Source: Corallium rubrum
Taxonomy: Eukaryota; Cnidaria; Anthozoa; Scleralcyonacea; Coralliidae
DNA length: 64,000 nucleotides
Assembly: GCA_964035015.1 (NCBI GenBank)
Contig: OZ035998.1
Span: 36,371,128-36,435,127, forward strand
Direction of reading: 5' to 3'
The translations under genes were made by a program, and so were the position numbers. Each line of letters starts with the position of its first letter. Positions within the stretch are counted from its first letter, which is position 1. The notes below the pieces were generated by a model. That model did not search any database. It saw only the letters and a program-made list of their open reading frames with translations, and had not been told where the DNA came from. This document shows positions 1 to 11,400 of this stretch, in pieces.

Positions 1-75
1 TCAGAATGTAGAAAATGGCATTTCCGAGACTACATGTTTAAAATTCTCCGGGGTCATACCCCCCGACAGACCCTC
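1..75. mobile_element. fragment of hAT-like dispersed repeat
   Basis: Contains the phrase 'aaatggcatttccgagact' followed by a CCGGGG/CCCCCC stretch. The same phrase recurs near 16940, 23370, 34865, 36940 and 38875 inside elements with CAGKGGCG-type ends, so this is a truncated copy of that family. Confidence 0.4.
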
Positions 76-570
76 AGTCTAGCAGGGCTCCAGCTTCGCC
101 CTCGGACGTCCGCTACGGCCACTATATACAGGGTCGACGACACAATGGGCCGTTTTCCAAAAAATCCTGAATCTGCCCATGTTTAAGCTGACCTCAATTT
201 CTTTTCCGAATTTTCTCATGGATTATTTAAGAAATAGTAAATGGCCTCTCAAATATGAGAGTGAGTTGGGTGAATTCCAAAGTTTGTGTGAAGTTTGCAT
301 AAGTACTTTCGAATTCTCCCAAACTCAATCGAGTGTTTGCATCAGGTTATATAAATACAGGGCATCCATTTTCTATTTCTTTTATGAAATATGTTTGCAT
401 AGCCTGTTATAAAATAAGGTGCCCTCTACGCACGCTCTGATTGGCTGGGCTCCGTGCATTTATAAGAGAACAGATCATGAATGACGTAGAATGGCGTCAG
501 CTGGCCGGAAAAGCCCGCCAAATTCCTAAACTACCTCACTTTTAGTTTGATTTTTCCTCTTCTTATTTTA
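76..570. other. non-coding, repeat-derived stretch
   Basis: No exon recognised. Around 415-500 lies a copy of a dispersed repeat with the phrase 'cacgctctgattggctggg' and 'tttataagagaacagat', repeated near 1312-1375 and in weaker form near 41745-41815. Confidence 0.4.
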
Positions 571-765
571 TAAAACAAATAAAACATACCGCTCCTGTGC
601 ATATGTACTCTTATAAAGGTACATTTGACGTGATTTGAACACGAAAGAAGTGTAAAGGCACTCGGCTATCGCCTCGTGCCTCTACTCAACTTCTTTCGTG
701 TTCAAATGACGTCAAACGTGCCTTTATAAGAGCACATATGCACGGAGCTTTATGTTTTATTTGTT
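571..765. mobile_element. palindromic MITE
   Basis: Two arms of about 80 bp read as reverse complements: 'aaaacaaataaaacata' on the left and 'tatgttttatttgtt' on the right, with 'gaacacgaaagaagt' against 'acttctttcgtgttc' near the centre. No open frame of note. Confidence 0.7.
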
Positions 766-1078
766 AAATATAAACATTGACCAATCACAGTGTGCGTAAA
801 ACCCTAATCAAACGAGTGTATGTTCTGTGGCGGTCGTTCGAACACACAAATTAACAAAATAAAGGTTTCCTGAGTGTTTTAAACAAGATTTAACTTTGTC
901 GCGGTACATAATATTTTCGGGAAATCATTCAGAGCGGCTGACTGAGATACTGTGACTGCCAACTTGCGATGACTTGCGTTCTCGTTTAATTAGGGTTTAA
1001 GATAAATATTAATAAGTTTTAAAAACATCGCTTACAAGTTACAACTTATTTAATCTTTTGTCACGATAAGAATCTTAC
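766..1078. other. GALNT intron with a Harbinger-like MITE end
   Basis: Lies beyond the exon-2 splice donor of the GALNT gene. At 955-1001 it ends in 'cttgcgatgacttgcgttct' and 'agggtttaa', matching the right end of the element at 33050-33505, so a relic of that family sits here. Confidence 0.45.
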
Positions 1079-1257
1079 CAAATTTGGACGTCGTATCACT
1101 AAAATCATCAACGAGTATGATTTCTTTTAAGAATGCTGGCGGTGATCTTGCTAAAACAGTATGGATCGTTCGGAGCAATGTTGACCAAGCTTCGTCGTGA
1201 AAAATAATAATCACGCTCGCTGAAGGCAAAATTGTCGGATATTGCTCGAGAAAACAC
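1079..1257 (-). CDS. GALNT: GALNT exon 2
   Basis: 179 bp, entered by an ag acceptor at 1258-1259 and left by a gtaaga donor at 1078. Encodes CFLEQYP, the conserved [10 protein letters not shown] block and LVDDFSD. One base is left over for the next exon outside the window. Confidence 0.9.
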
Positions 1258-2096
1258 CTGTAATTCAAGTTAACGAAATGTTAATTTATAATTTTATAAA
1301 ATAACGCGCCCTTCACGCACGCTCTGATTGGCTGGGTTGCGTGCATTTATAAGAGAACAGAGATCATGAATGACGTAAAATGGCGTTGGGTGCCTAGCGA
1401 TACAAGATATAACGGACGTTTGCTTGCTTATAGACATTGAGTGAAAACCTTCAGTTCTTATTAAAGTGCATATGGAACGAAAATTAAGTCTGTCTTATTT
1501 GAAAGACTGAACACTTTATGCAAATTAAACATCTTGACGTCACACGTGCTTAAAGTGCACATGAAACGAGAATTAAGTTTGTCTTATTTAAAAGAACACT
1601 TAAAATGAAAGAGTAACATCTTTCGCAGTTTTTCGTTTCCTTGCTTCGTTGTTGACATATTTCAGTTTGTTTCATAGCCAATTAAACATTGACGTCACAT
1701 GAATGTGCCTAATAAGTTAAATATGTATGTTATATATCTTTGCCATTATCAAATATAATCACTTGACAATCTACTTGTCTTGTTTAGTGTTGTGGTCGAA
1801 ACACAGGCACATGCTTTCTTCGAATTAATTTGGTTTGATAGTAGAAAAGGTATTTAACCTTTTCCGATAACTCATTAATATGCACGTACGGCGTCAAAAT
1901 GTTTAATTTGCATAATTATCAAACAAACTAAAATATTTCAAGAACGAAGCAAGGAAACGAAAAACTGCAAAAGATGTTACTCTATCATTTTAAGTGTTCT
2001 TTCAAATAAGACAAACTTAATTTTCGTTTCATAGGCACTTTAATGGCTTCCCAGAGAAGGTTATATATCTTTCTTTGGTATACAGGGGCGGATACA

Positions 2097-2162
<66 letters not shown>

Positions 2163-5059
2163 TTTGGGTGACTCATACCTACCAAGTCTCACGCCTTGCG
2201 CGTGTGACACACGCCTCAGCATTAATTCTCACGCTCACACGCCGGACAAAAGTGATCTCACGCCTCATGTAGCTTTGTTTGTAGAGCTCCGTGCTGGTAT
2301 TTAATACTTAGCGCTTGAAGACCGACTAAAAGCGAATTAAATCTTATTCGTAATCCTCAAATGTATACATTTGGAGAATTAAAATTTAAATGTTACCGCA
2401 GGTTTTCCGAGTCAGTGAGACGCGCGTATGCCTCGCAGAGGCTTGCCAGTTTGGGGACAAGACTTTCATGCACGCGGTGGCCATAAAGAACGGGGACTCA
2501 TCTTTGAGAATGACGGAGGAATGCGCTATTAAAATTTTTCATGATGTCTTACACTGCTAAAGTCAACCGAAAATTTTCGGCTGACTCGAGCAGGATTTGA
2601 ACTCGCACCTTCGGGATTCTGGTCCGCCGCTCTACCTGTTGAGCTATCGAGCCGCACAGGGATTGGAGGCAAGTTCTATCCAACTTAAGTGCACGAGATA
2701 TTCTCGCGACAACTTAACGCTTATCCGTGAGGACGTGCAGTGTTTCAATTCTATTACAGAATCATCCTCAGAAACATGAGAAGATTTTTCATGATGTCTT
2801 ACACTGCTAAAGTCAACCGAAAAATTTCGGCTGACTCGAGCGGGATTTGAACTCGCACCTTTGGGATTCCGGTCCGCCGCTCTACCTGTTGAGCTATCGA
2901 GCCGCACAGGGATTGGAGGCAAGTTCTATCCAACTTAAGTGCACGAGATATTCTCGCGACAACTTAACGTCCACACTGCACGTCCTCACGGATAAGCGTT
3001 AAGTTGTCGCGAGAATATCTCGTGCACTTAAGTTGGATAGAACTTGCCTCCAATCCCAGTGCGGCTCGATAGCTCAACAGGTAGAGCGGCGGACCGGAAT
3101 CCCGAAGGTGCGAGTTCAAATCCCGCTCGAGTCAGCCGAAATTTTTCGGTTGACTTTAGCAGTGTAAGACATCATGAAAAATTTTCTCATGTTTCTGAGG
3201 ATGATTCTGTAATGCGCTATTAAAATCATGTTTTTTTAAATTCTTCACAAATGTGCTGTCAGAATGCGGGAAATGCCGTTTTAGAGATCCAAATTTCAAA
3301 AATTTTCCGGGGGGAAGGGGCATGCCCCGGATCCCCGTCTCCTTTGCAATAAGATTGGTCATCATGATATGCTAATATCTTGTAAATTTGAAACCCCAGT
3401 TTTAAAACAGTAAGATTATATAGTCGTATTGTATACAATCTCAATCTGAAATCTGAATATACATAGTAATTTTGGAACATAAACTTATAAGACATATCCC
3501 CACGAGTCCACGACAATGACGACATGTCCTCCTACATGTATGCCTTGCATGTATATGGTATGGTGTATTATTTTGTTTGGTAATTTATATCCTTCAAAAC
3601 TCTTTCAAATCCCCCTCAAAATGCAGGAAATGCTATTTCAGACTCTAAGAGCTCTGAGAGCATGCCCCCAGTCCCCAGACCAAGATGCGAAAACTGCTAC
3701 AATGGGGCTACATCAAAATATGCAGCATTCAGTGGTGAATAGAAGAGAATTCAATGTGTAAATTGTTCTGTCAAACTTTCTTTTCACAACTAGCAGACCC
3801 TCTTATTGCAAATTTTTTACGCGTGAAGTCGAATTGACAATAGATCTTTGTATGTGGCTGCTATTAAGCACCTGTACGTTTGGACAAAATCTATAGTGCT
3901 TATAAATATATTACCAGTAATGTAAGAATGAAAACTAAAGTCTACCTGCCTCATTATAGTTTTAGTAACGTTAAACGTTTGGTTTAATAGTTTTAAAAAT
4001 TGGATTATCTGCGTACTATTCTATGGAGGAAAAAAATACATGTATTTTTGCTATAATGCTTTCAAATATAGCCGAGTGTTTAGTTTCCAATTTGCATTTA
4101 TTGTCGAGCAAAGGTTATGTCAACTTACATCAGTGACAAAGGATTACATGCATGTAGTTAATGTTTGACTGCTCAGAGTAGAAGAATGTCTATTATTTCT
4201 CATTAGTCACATTTATTCAAAAGCCTTTTTATTTCAGGAAAATATAACGGTTAATTGTAACTGCAGTATATATCTGAGAATGACGGTGCTCTTTTCAGTG
4301 GGCCAACGATGTCAATTGGAGGAGCACTGCTTAGTAGACTATACAAACTTTATGGTTTGTCGTAGTTTATATATAACAAGTATGTGCACAAGTGGAACTA
4401 TTTTTGGAACATCGTGAGTCGTTAACGACTAAAGAAAAGAATGAACTGAATCATGACGAGCAATATTAATACATTTCTGAACCTATTCTAGACTAAACTC
4501 AAGACCGGCAATTAGACAAAACAAGAATGATTTACAAGTACTATAACATAAACAATCTCAAAGTCGTACAGCTATACCCCTACCCGTCCTTCCCATATAT
4601 AGACAGCACTATGATTTCAACGCCCAAGCCAAGAGGTACCATCTTTTAAACTGCCACAAAAGAGATACCGCATGCACACTTTACTTACGCTTTTGGTCTA
4701 TTATCGGGTATTTCTCTTTCGAATCCAATCTTCGAGCTTGCCAGTTCGTTGAAGCTGTATTTCTCAAATCCTTCATCTTTTTCCCCTGTTTGTTCTGTGC
4801 TCTTCGATTCGCCACGTTTACCTTCTTGCTCAGCGCCAAAGTTCGGTGGAAATAACGTGACATAGCTGTTTTCAAAAACGTGGATATTTTGTCGCAATTG
4901 TTTGCCTGGATCGTCATTAAACAAGTTCTCTGACTCTGTCGAGAATTCCTTAATAGGAATGCTGAGCAGATAGAGAAAGATACCGAAAAGGTAAAGCGTT
5001 CCAGTAACTGTCGCGAATACTACATGACGGCGCCTTCTTGCTCTTATGCAAAAGACCAT
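1079..5059 (-). CDS. GALNT: polypeptide N-acetylgalactosaminyltransferase, 5' part (two exons, gene continues left of window)
   Basis: Starts mucin-type O-glycosylation by moving GalNAc from UDP-GalNAc to Ser/Thr in the Golgi. Exon 1 (4689-5059) encodes a type II membrane N-terminus: basic residues, a hydrophobic segment at about residues 13-34, a polar stem, then the family-typical '[19 protein letters not shown]'. Exon 2 (1079-1257) encodes the start of the GT2 catalytic domain, '[20 protein letters not shown]', and ends after 'ILVDDFSD'. Splice sites fit: donor GC|GTAAGT, acceptor TTACAG|G, and the split codon rebuilds Ala before the conserved Cys. Exon 2 ends in TTTG|GTAAGA. The DxH and lectin parts must lie left of position 1. 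About 183 residues are visible of a usual 550-600. Which paralogue it is cannot be told. The 3.4-kb intron holds SINE, MITE and hAT-like repeats. Confidence 0.93.
1305..1390. repeat. second copy of the 'ctctgattggctggg' repeat
   Basis: Near-identical to 415-500, including 'agagatcatgaatgacgta'. Same orientation as the first copy. Confidence 0.5.
1553..2045. mobile_element. inverted-repeat element
   Basis: Left arm carries 'acttaaaatgaaagagtaac' and 'tttcgtttccttgcttcgtt'; the right arm (1925-2043) carries their reverse complements ('aagcaaggaaacgaaaaact'). Related arms recur at 38345-38440, 46930-47030 and 47490-47780, so this is a multi-copy family with long terminal inverted repeats. Confidence 0.6.
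2099..2161. repeat. (TG)n microsatellite
   Basis: About 31 uninterrupted GT units in GALNT intron 1. Confidence 0.97.
2162..2519. other. intronic stretch, CACGC-rich start
   Basis: Begins with several irregular 'ctcacgc/cacacgc' words over about 90 bp, then ordinary AT-rich intron. No gene or element ends seen. Confidence 0.4.
2582..2655 (-). repeat. tRNA-like head of SINE copy 1
   Basis: Reads 'tagctcaacaggtagagcg' (A box) and 'gagttcaaatcc' (B box) on the minus strand. The anticodon-loop position fits an Arg-like CCG. Acceptor stem is imperfect, so a SINE head rather than a working tRNA. Confidence 0.7.
2832..2905 (-). repeat. tRNA-like head of SINE copy 2
   Basis: Same A and B boxes as copy 1, a few substitutions apart. 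Confidence 0.7.
3061..3134 (+). repeat. tRNA-like head of SINE copy 3
   Basis: Plus-strand copy: A box 'tagctcaacagg', B box 'gagttcaaatcc', anticodon-loop region 'ggaccggaat'. The acceptor stem pairs only partly with the 3' side. Confidence 0.7.
3235..3760. mobile_element. hAT-like element interior, inverted relative to the 23163-23841 copy
   Basis: Shares a long diverged stretch, in reverse orientation, with 23330-23660 ('gggatatgtttta', 'ttgtatacaatctcaatctg', 'tgcaataagattgg'). Its own ends are not recognisable. Confidence 0.55.
3761..4688. other. GALNT intron 1, no feature seen
   Basis: AT-rich, no open frame with family similarity, no clear inverted repeats. Confidence 0.5.
4689..5059 (-). 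CDS. GALNT: GALNT exon 1 (start codon, membrane anchor, stem)
   Basis: Starts at the ATG of [15 protein letters not shown], the only Met before the membrane segment. Ends at a gtaagt donor (4688) with two bases left over. Confidence 0.88.
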
Positions 5060-5663
5060 AACGCTTTCTTCAAAAGTCTTGGGTACCGCGCTTTTGTCTT
5101 TGTTTCAATAAGGAACATCCATGTTTAAATATATATGTATATATATATATATTCAATAACAACTTTGATAACACCATAACATCATTACCGTACATGTAAT
5201 ATATTAATTTCGTGAATTCTTTTAACCATCTAATCAATTCAGATGTATGAACGATCAAGATAGAACCGGAATATAAAAACTGACTTTATTTCCACAAGCC
5301 ACTGTGCAAGCACAGAGTGTCGACAGGTCGGACAAGATGAGCAGGTATAATGCAAGGCGACAAATGTATCGAAGGAAAATTCTTTATTTAAACGTACAGC
5401 TATGACATATAGAGTTTTTTTGCTAAGGGAATGCGGTAATCGTGATTTCCAGAAAGTGTGTGTATTCTGTTCAGTTTTTCGTTGTTTTCAAAAAGATTCA
5501 GTAATGTCTGCATGCCAAGGGACCGTTAATGATTTAATGATAGCTTCAGAGTTCGCCACAGGTAACCCCAATCACGGCGATCCCATAATCGAAACTTAAT
5601 ACAAAGTTAGTCTATACAATTAAACTGTTAATTACATGATTCAATAAAACATTTATGTGCTGG
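5060..5663. promoter_or_regulatory. 5' flank of the GALNT gene
   Basis: Region upstream of the GALNT start codon. A short TA-rich run lies near 5128-5152. No TATA box or initiator can be assigned by eye; the promoter role is only positional. Confidence 0.35.
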
Positions 5664-5948
5664 TTACTGTACAGCAGTTTGGAGAAGTATCAAGAGACGT
5701 AGGCTAGCCTTTCTGCATTTGATGCAAACGGATTTCCAAGTACGAGGATCATCACAATTATAAACATTTAACAAAGCATTTTTATAGTAAATTTTAAGAC
5801 CTGATTTGAAAGCGTGTAAACTAGTGTTACCATGACGAAGCCTTTCTGCATTTGATGCAAATGGATTTCCAAGGAGGGATATGAGGTTGGCTAGCCCGGT
5901 TCCGGCACGAAAATAAGACTTTTTGAGAAATTCAAAAAGGCATAACAA
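5664..5948 (-). pseudogene. possible LINE reverse-transcriptase C-terminal fragment
   Basis: Open minus-strand frame reading '...RLRHGNTSLHAFKSGLK' and 'DDPRTWKSVCIKC', which resembles the tail of cnidarian LINE ORF2 proteins. It contains a 35-bp direct repeat (5706-5740 and 5843-5877, 'tttctgcatttgatgcaaa'). No RT core is present. The family call is a recollection, not a strong match. Confidence 0.3.
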
Positions 5949-6030
5949 AGCAAAGTTGACTCCGTTTTTCTGTAAGTATAGACGTTATTCAAAAATGGCC
6001 GACGAATTAAAATTCTTTTATATATTTCTT

Positions 6031-6031
6031 T

Positions 6032-6094
<63 letters not shown>
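6031..6094. repeat. (TTTA)n microsatellite
   Basis: About 16 units of ttta/attt. Confidence 0.97.
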
Positions 6095-6096
<2 letters not shown>

Positions 6097-6119
6097 GTTA
6101 GTTATTTTCATTTATTTTC

Positions 6120-6255
6120 ATTTATTATATAAAATAGAGTGGTTTATTGATTTTTCCACAACTAATAAAGTGGATAATCTCACATGTGTGATTATTCATG
6201 ATTATCTCACATGTGTGGATTATCATGAAACGCATTAGTCTACTGCTCTATTTTT
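6120..6255. mobile_element. small inverted-repeat element
   Basis: 'aaatagagtggtttattgat' at the left and 'ctactgctctatttttt' at the right, with 'tctcacatgtgtg' occurring twice around the centre. Boundaries approximate. Confidence 0.4.
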
Positions 6256-6265
6256 TGTGGGGCAA

Positions 6266-6445
6266 TAGATCGTTTTCATCTGACGTCACGGCGGCCATAT
6301 TTGTGTACCGTAACAATGAAATGGCGGTCATATTGGTGTACCATCTTTATCCTATGGGAATTTAATAACTCTATTCTTATTCAAAAATTTCGTATTGTTT
6401 CACCACCCCAACGGTGCCATCGATCACGTGAGTGAAAACGATCCA
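6266..6445. mobile_element. MITE with GATCGTTTTCA ends, copy 1
   Basis: Starts 'gatcgttttcatctgacgtc' and ends with the reverse complement form 'cacgtgagtgaaaacgatc'. A second, shorter copy in the opposite orientation lies at 48186-48332. Confidence 0.75.
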
Positions 6446-6471
6446 TAGGACTATTTTTATATAATAAACAG

Positions 6472-6606
6472 AATACATGGATGTTTGGAAATATGAAATT
6501 ATTTCTCATGTTGAACAGGATATCTCACTCGTTCGCTTTGCTCACTTGTAAAATATTCTGGTCAACACTCGAAATAAATTTCATATTTCCAAACATCCAT
6601 GTATTA
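6472..6606. mobile_element. palindromic MITE
   Basis: 'atacatggatgtttggaaat' at the left is mirrored at the right end (6585-6605). The apex reads 'tcactcgttcgctttgctca'. Confidence 0.75.
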
Positions 6607-6759
6607 TTCTCTATTTATTTTATTTTATTTACTTCTATTTATTTTTATTTATTTATGCAAATTTATTTCATCCCCGGTGAGGGTGCTAATCTCGACATGC
6701 GTGAAGTCCACTTTACACGCGTGTATAAAAAGCAAGGGGGACAAAATCTGGAAATAGTT

Positions 6760-6940
<181 letters not shown>

Positions 6941-8074
6941 TTCAAATGGTTTCGTTTTAAACGGAAAGAAGCAGAACAACGAATAAAAGTAGGATACAAA
7001 CAGCCGGTTTAATATATCTTGAAGAGAAACCAGAAAACCTGAAGAAACCAAACGCCGTATGGTAAAGCTGGTAAACAAAAACTCGATCTGAATTGTTATT
7101 GTAGTGTTTGTGGTCACAGGTCACTCAGGACATTTGTATTTACTTATTTTGCTGATTGTAATCAGCATTTATTCATTAATATATTCTGTAAACGCCAAGA
7201 ACGGCAAGACGTTTAAATAGAACCCTTTTAGACACTCGTCAGTTACTGTAAATTTAATCTAGCAACTAGCATATTAAGTTTTGTACCTTGCCCCTTTAAT
7301 ATGTTGTTTTCAAGTTTTTGACCATTAAGCAGTATACAGCTTCACGTTTTCGTGCTTTCCCTTTGCTACTGTGGACGTGATGTTTTTCATTGACTTAATT
7401 GAAAGCACTTATCAGTTATCATAAGTACTCATAGGCTTTGTCCATTTTCTTTTGTCTTGTATTATACAGACTGAAAGGTTGTCTGTTGTTTTTATCTCCC
7501 CATTATAAATGTAGTTTTTGAGCTGTTAACTTTTAATCTTGCCTTTGCAAAACATAAAAGTAATTCCTTTGGAAACCTCCTAAATGGCTAAAAACAATAT
7601 ATTTTTACAACCAGAGTTTAATATGAAATATGTAAGTTTTCCTTTGATATGTTCAACTTTCTTTTAGTCATCCTAATCATAAATTCTGTAATTATCCTGA
7701 GGATTATCATTTGTTTTGCTGTATATCAGGAGTGCTTATTTTAATTGGAAGGTGAGGTGGGTGGGGTGTATTAAAAAAAGCATATAAAAGCAGGCGAGGG
7801 GTTGTTGCATTTATGTATTTCTAGTTTACTTTATTTGTATTTATTTTATTTAGCAACGTTGTTCTTTATTCTGTGTATGAAGACGTCCTGAGTCTCTCGG
7901 ACGGAAAGCTCAGCAATTATATACATGGTGTATCCGCGGTGGCTTCCAGGTACTGTATATCAGTAAATTTCTATATGGGTGCAAACGAAAGAGAAAGTTT
8001 AAAAAATTAGCAACCCGTCAATTGTTTGAATTGAATTAATAAATATATAAATAATGGTCTTCGTGCAAATGGTG
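6941..8074. other. intergenic; 3' flank of CHPF
   Basis: No coding similarity. Several TTTATT words on the plus strand at 7829-7852 are AATAAA on the minus strand and could serve as the CHPF poly(A) signal about 230 bp past the stop codon. Confidence 0.4.
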
Positions 8075-8485
8075 TCAATGTATCTGAGGTTCTTTTTCGA
8101 GCAGAATGGCGGACAACTGTGATCTCGTTCCCATTCGTTTTCTCAAGAAGTCCATGCATTTCTCGTGTTCCACACTGTCCTTGATGTCTTTGCATTTTTT
8201 CTTTTCGAATATTCTTCTCAGCTCTGGCTCCGTAGCTCTGAATACACGAAGGGGACTGGCTTGGAAAACTTTGAGGACATCTTTATCTTCGGGAGAACTC
8301 TCCTGAAGGAACGAGTCGTGGTGAACCCGAAGTTCTTTATAATCCTGATTCCTGAAGCACATCAAATCGTAGGCCTGTGTGTCCCAAATACCCGTATCCT
8401 TGTTCACTTCAAACTTCTCGGGTTTTGGCTTACCGCGGTAGACGATATCGGGGTTGAACATAGCAAACGGGATGGGGAAAAAGAC
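8075..8485 (-). CDS. CHPF: CHPF exon 6 (stop codon)
   Basis: Acceptor TTGCAG|GTC. Encodes 'VFFPIPFAMFNPDIV' to 'MGTRSQLSAILLEKE', then TGA at 8075-8077. Confidence 0.92.
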   Translation of the reverse strand, partial: VFFPIPFAMFNPDIVYRGKPKPEKFEVNKDTGIWDTQAYDLMCFRNQDYKELRVHHDSFLQESSPEDKDVLKVFQASPLRVFRATEPELRRIFEKKKCKDIKDSVEHEKCMDFLRKRMGTRSQLSAILLEKEPQIH

Positions 8486-11400
8486 CTGCAAAAAGCGAGT
8501 GATACACAATTTAGATATTGAAAAATTTTTAGTTGTTTTTGCCGTGCAAGGTGTCGAAAGTAGTAAAACTCAGAAACCTCTGAGCTCCAGACGGGACTCG
8601 AACCACAACCTTCCGACTGCTAGCCGGACGCTAGACCCAACCTCGTACCCAGGGTCTTTTCAACCCGTGAAAAGACCCTGGGTACGAGGTTGATGGTAGA
8701 CCGAGGTTGTTTATGATATTTCTACCTGGGAACGAGTCAATCCGTACGTGTGTCACAAGTTAGGCTACAAGTCGCATTGCACGATCGGAAATGGTGGCTG
8801 TCGAGGCTCACGAAATACGGGCTGACCCGTGTTAGCTACACATACGTAGAACAAATATCTTGCGTGTAAACGTCATCAATACACGGTCAACAACTCACTT
8901 GAGCCAGCACGCACGTGGACTGCGAACTGCCCCATGAAAGTTATATATATATATATATATTAGGACTGGGGGGGGGGGGGGGCTAATCATATCGATGACT
9001 GTCAGAGCCAACTGATCTAAGATGGCCGGCGATTCAAGATATCTCGTATAGTAACTGCTGATCTTTCTAAATAAATCTAGAACTGGATAGATGGATCAAA
9101 CTGTGGACGTGGATGAGCCCACAGATGCCATTAAAACATTCCCCCCGGAAAGTTTACGCTATCGCAGCAAAACGCTAATTTGCTATCTATATCATAATAC
9201 TGCAAAGTGTTCATGGAAACTACGTGTATATATACTAAAAAGAATGGAATGCAGATAAAAAGAAAAGAAAAAGCAAGGAGAAAGAGAGAGAGAGAAAAAG
9301 CAAAAGAAAAGGCTATAGGAAGGAAAAGAAGGTTGGATGAAAGCAACATGCAAAAGACGAAGTGAAGAAAGACAGAATGAAGGAAAGAGGTATAAAAACA
9401 TGATAAAAACAAAGACGGAAGATATGAGAAAACAAAAGCAAAAAAAGGATAGAGAGGGAGTCGGCAAGAGTGATAGGACTAGAATTAAAAATAAATAAAT
9501 AAACCTTTTCGAGGCTTTCATAGTCCATACGGTATTTCTTCACTAGTGAAGAAGTATCGTATCCGCTTTCTGATTGGTTACACGATTTAGTTAGAAATAG
9601 TAAAAAACCGGTTTCTCATTTGGTTCTCATTGGTTTTCAATTTTTCGTCTCATGCTATCCGTAAATACAGGATAAAAACAAAGACGGAAGAAGGAGGCAA
9701 AACCAACGATAGAGACGGAGTCGTCAAGAAAGACAACAAGACTAGAATAAAATACAACTTCAAATATTAATACCAACCTGGTCGCCATCAACAGCGTTCT
9801 GGCGGCAACGACCAAGGAAATTCACCGTGAAGTCGATATCCAAACTGGCCAAGAAAATTAAAGCGCTTACTGGCAGTTTCATGGTAACAATATCTAATAA
9901 TAAACGGTTAGAATACTGCTTTGCTCCCACTTGTATCCACGGAACTTGAGCCCACTTGTACTTTTCTTTGAACCTAAATATAAATAAATCGCAGTATATA
10001 TCAAAGTTCCTTTCCACCCGGCTAACACCCACAATGACGAGCTCAAGTAGTTGCACATTATTAGAGGCGAGCCGAACATCGGCAGAGTCGATTAACGGCT
10101 AGTTTTTCTCACAATCGACCATCGGCCGATTGTCTTTCACCATCGGATCAGCTGTCTCGTGACTCTCGTCCTCGTATTTCTGCTCTCTCGTCCTCGTTTA
10201 TCATAGCCTGTGTACAGATCCTGATTGCACTATACTATACGTTACATATCTTTTCTTCTTCTTCTGTCGTTTTTTACATGGTTCTTTAAGCAATATATCT
10301 ACACTGCATGTCCAACAGCGTGGTCCGTATCGCCTTTCCATAAGCAACATAGCCGGAGGCTAATTGCGCTTTTTATTCAAATTCCCTTCTAATCTCTCCC
10401 TGAGCATCAGGTTAGCAGACATCGGTTTTGCCGATTAATCGGCCGATGGTGGGGAAATATCGGCTCTTAACAATCGATATCGGCAATAGGTTTTTTTTTA
10501 ACATCGGCTCAGCTCTACACATTAAATTTCATTTTCCTTGATGTCACACTCGGCTTTTTACATTGGCTATATGGTAAATATACTAATAAACCAAAATAAT
10601 AGACTACAAACAGGGGTGGCTTGTGCTCTTAGGGCGCTGCCTCGCACGACTGAAGTCTCAGGGCTGAGTGAGGGTAGACTTGCTCCAAGTCCGCCTCTTA
10701 AGCGTGGTTTCCATATAGTTGTAATTGTTGTAATTCAGTCGGCGATTGATCGGCGATTGTTTGCGATCTTTTACAACAGTCGTGTTTCCATACAGTTGTA
10801 ATTGTTGTAATTCAAATCGCCAATTCGCTCGGACTGAGGACTTCTTGGTCTTGACAAAGTTGAGATGAGCTAAGCTTGATATTCAAAAACAAACTGACTG
10901 AAACTATGTTTGTGATCATTTTCAGTTTATGTAACATATAGCAAGCATTATTTACACGCTCAATAACTTTGCCGCTTCAGTCTCATGTTTCGTGAACGTT
11001 TGACGACAGTTGCAAACATTTGATTTGGCGTAGTACGGCATTCAAGTCTTCGAACTAGTCATGTAGTAGACTTCTTTAACGAAATCGAGGTCTTTTTGAA
11101 AGGATTTGACCGGTTTTTGTAAATAATTTTGTGTTTTATGTTGCAAATATCTAGCAAAAAGTCACCGACTGTCGGCGATTGATGTTTCCATTAACTGTTG
11201 TCGCATTGGCGACTGTTGTAATTGTTGTAGAAGTTGAACCTGATTTAACTTCTACAGCAGTCGCCGACTGTCGCCGATTGGATTACAACAAGCGTTTCCA
11301 TTAAGTTGTAATTGTTGTAAGACTTGATCGGCGATAGTCGCCGACTGAATTACAACAATTACAGCTATACGGAAACCAGGCTTTAGCGCTAGTTTTTGCG

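Larger units (their letters stand above)
2536..3210. mobile_element. composite of three tRNA-derived SINE units (two tandem, one inverted) inside one 16-bp target duplication
   Basis: Two minus-strand units (tRNA parts at 2582-2655 and 2832-2905, 250 bp apart) are followed by a plus-strand unit (tRNA part 3061-3134). The last two form a head-to-head hairpin centred near 2980. The whole block is flanked by 'aatgcgctattaaaat' at 2520-2535 and 3211-3226. Confidence 0.75.

Noticed and set aside
3061-3134. Functional tRNA-Arg gene
   Set aside because: Good A and B boxes, but the acceptor stem pairs poorly and the unit has two more copies with a shared SINE tail.
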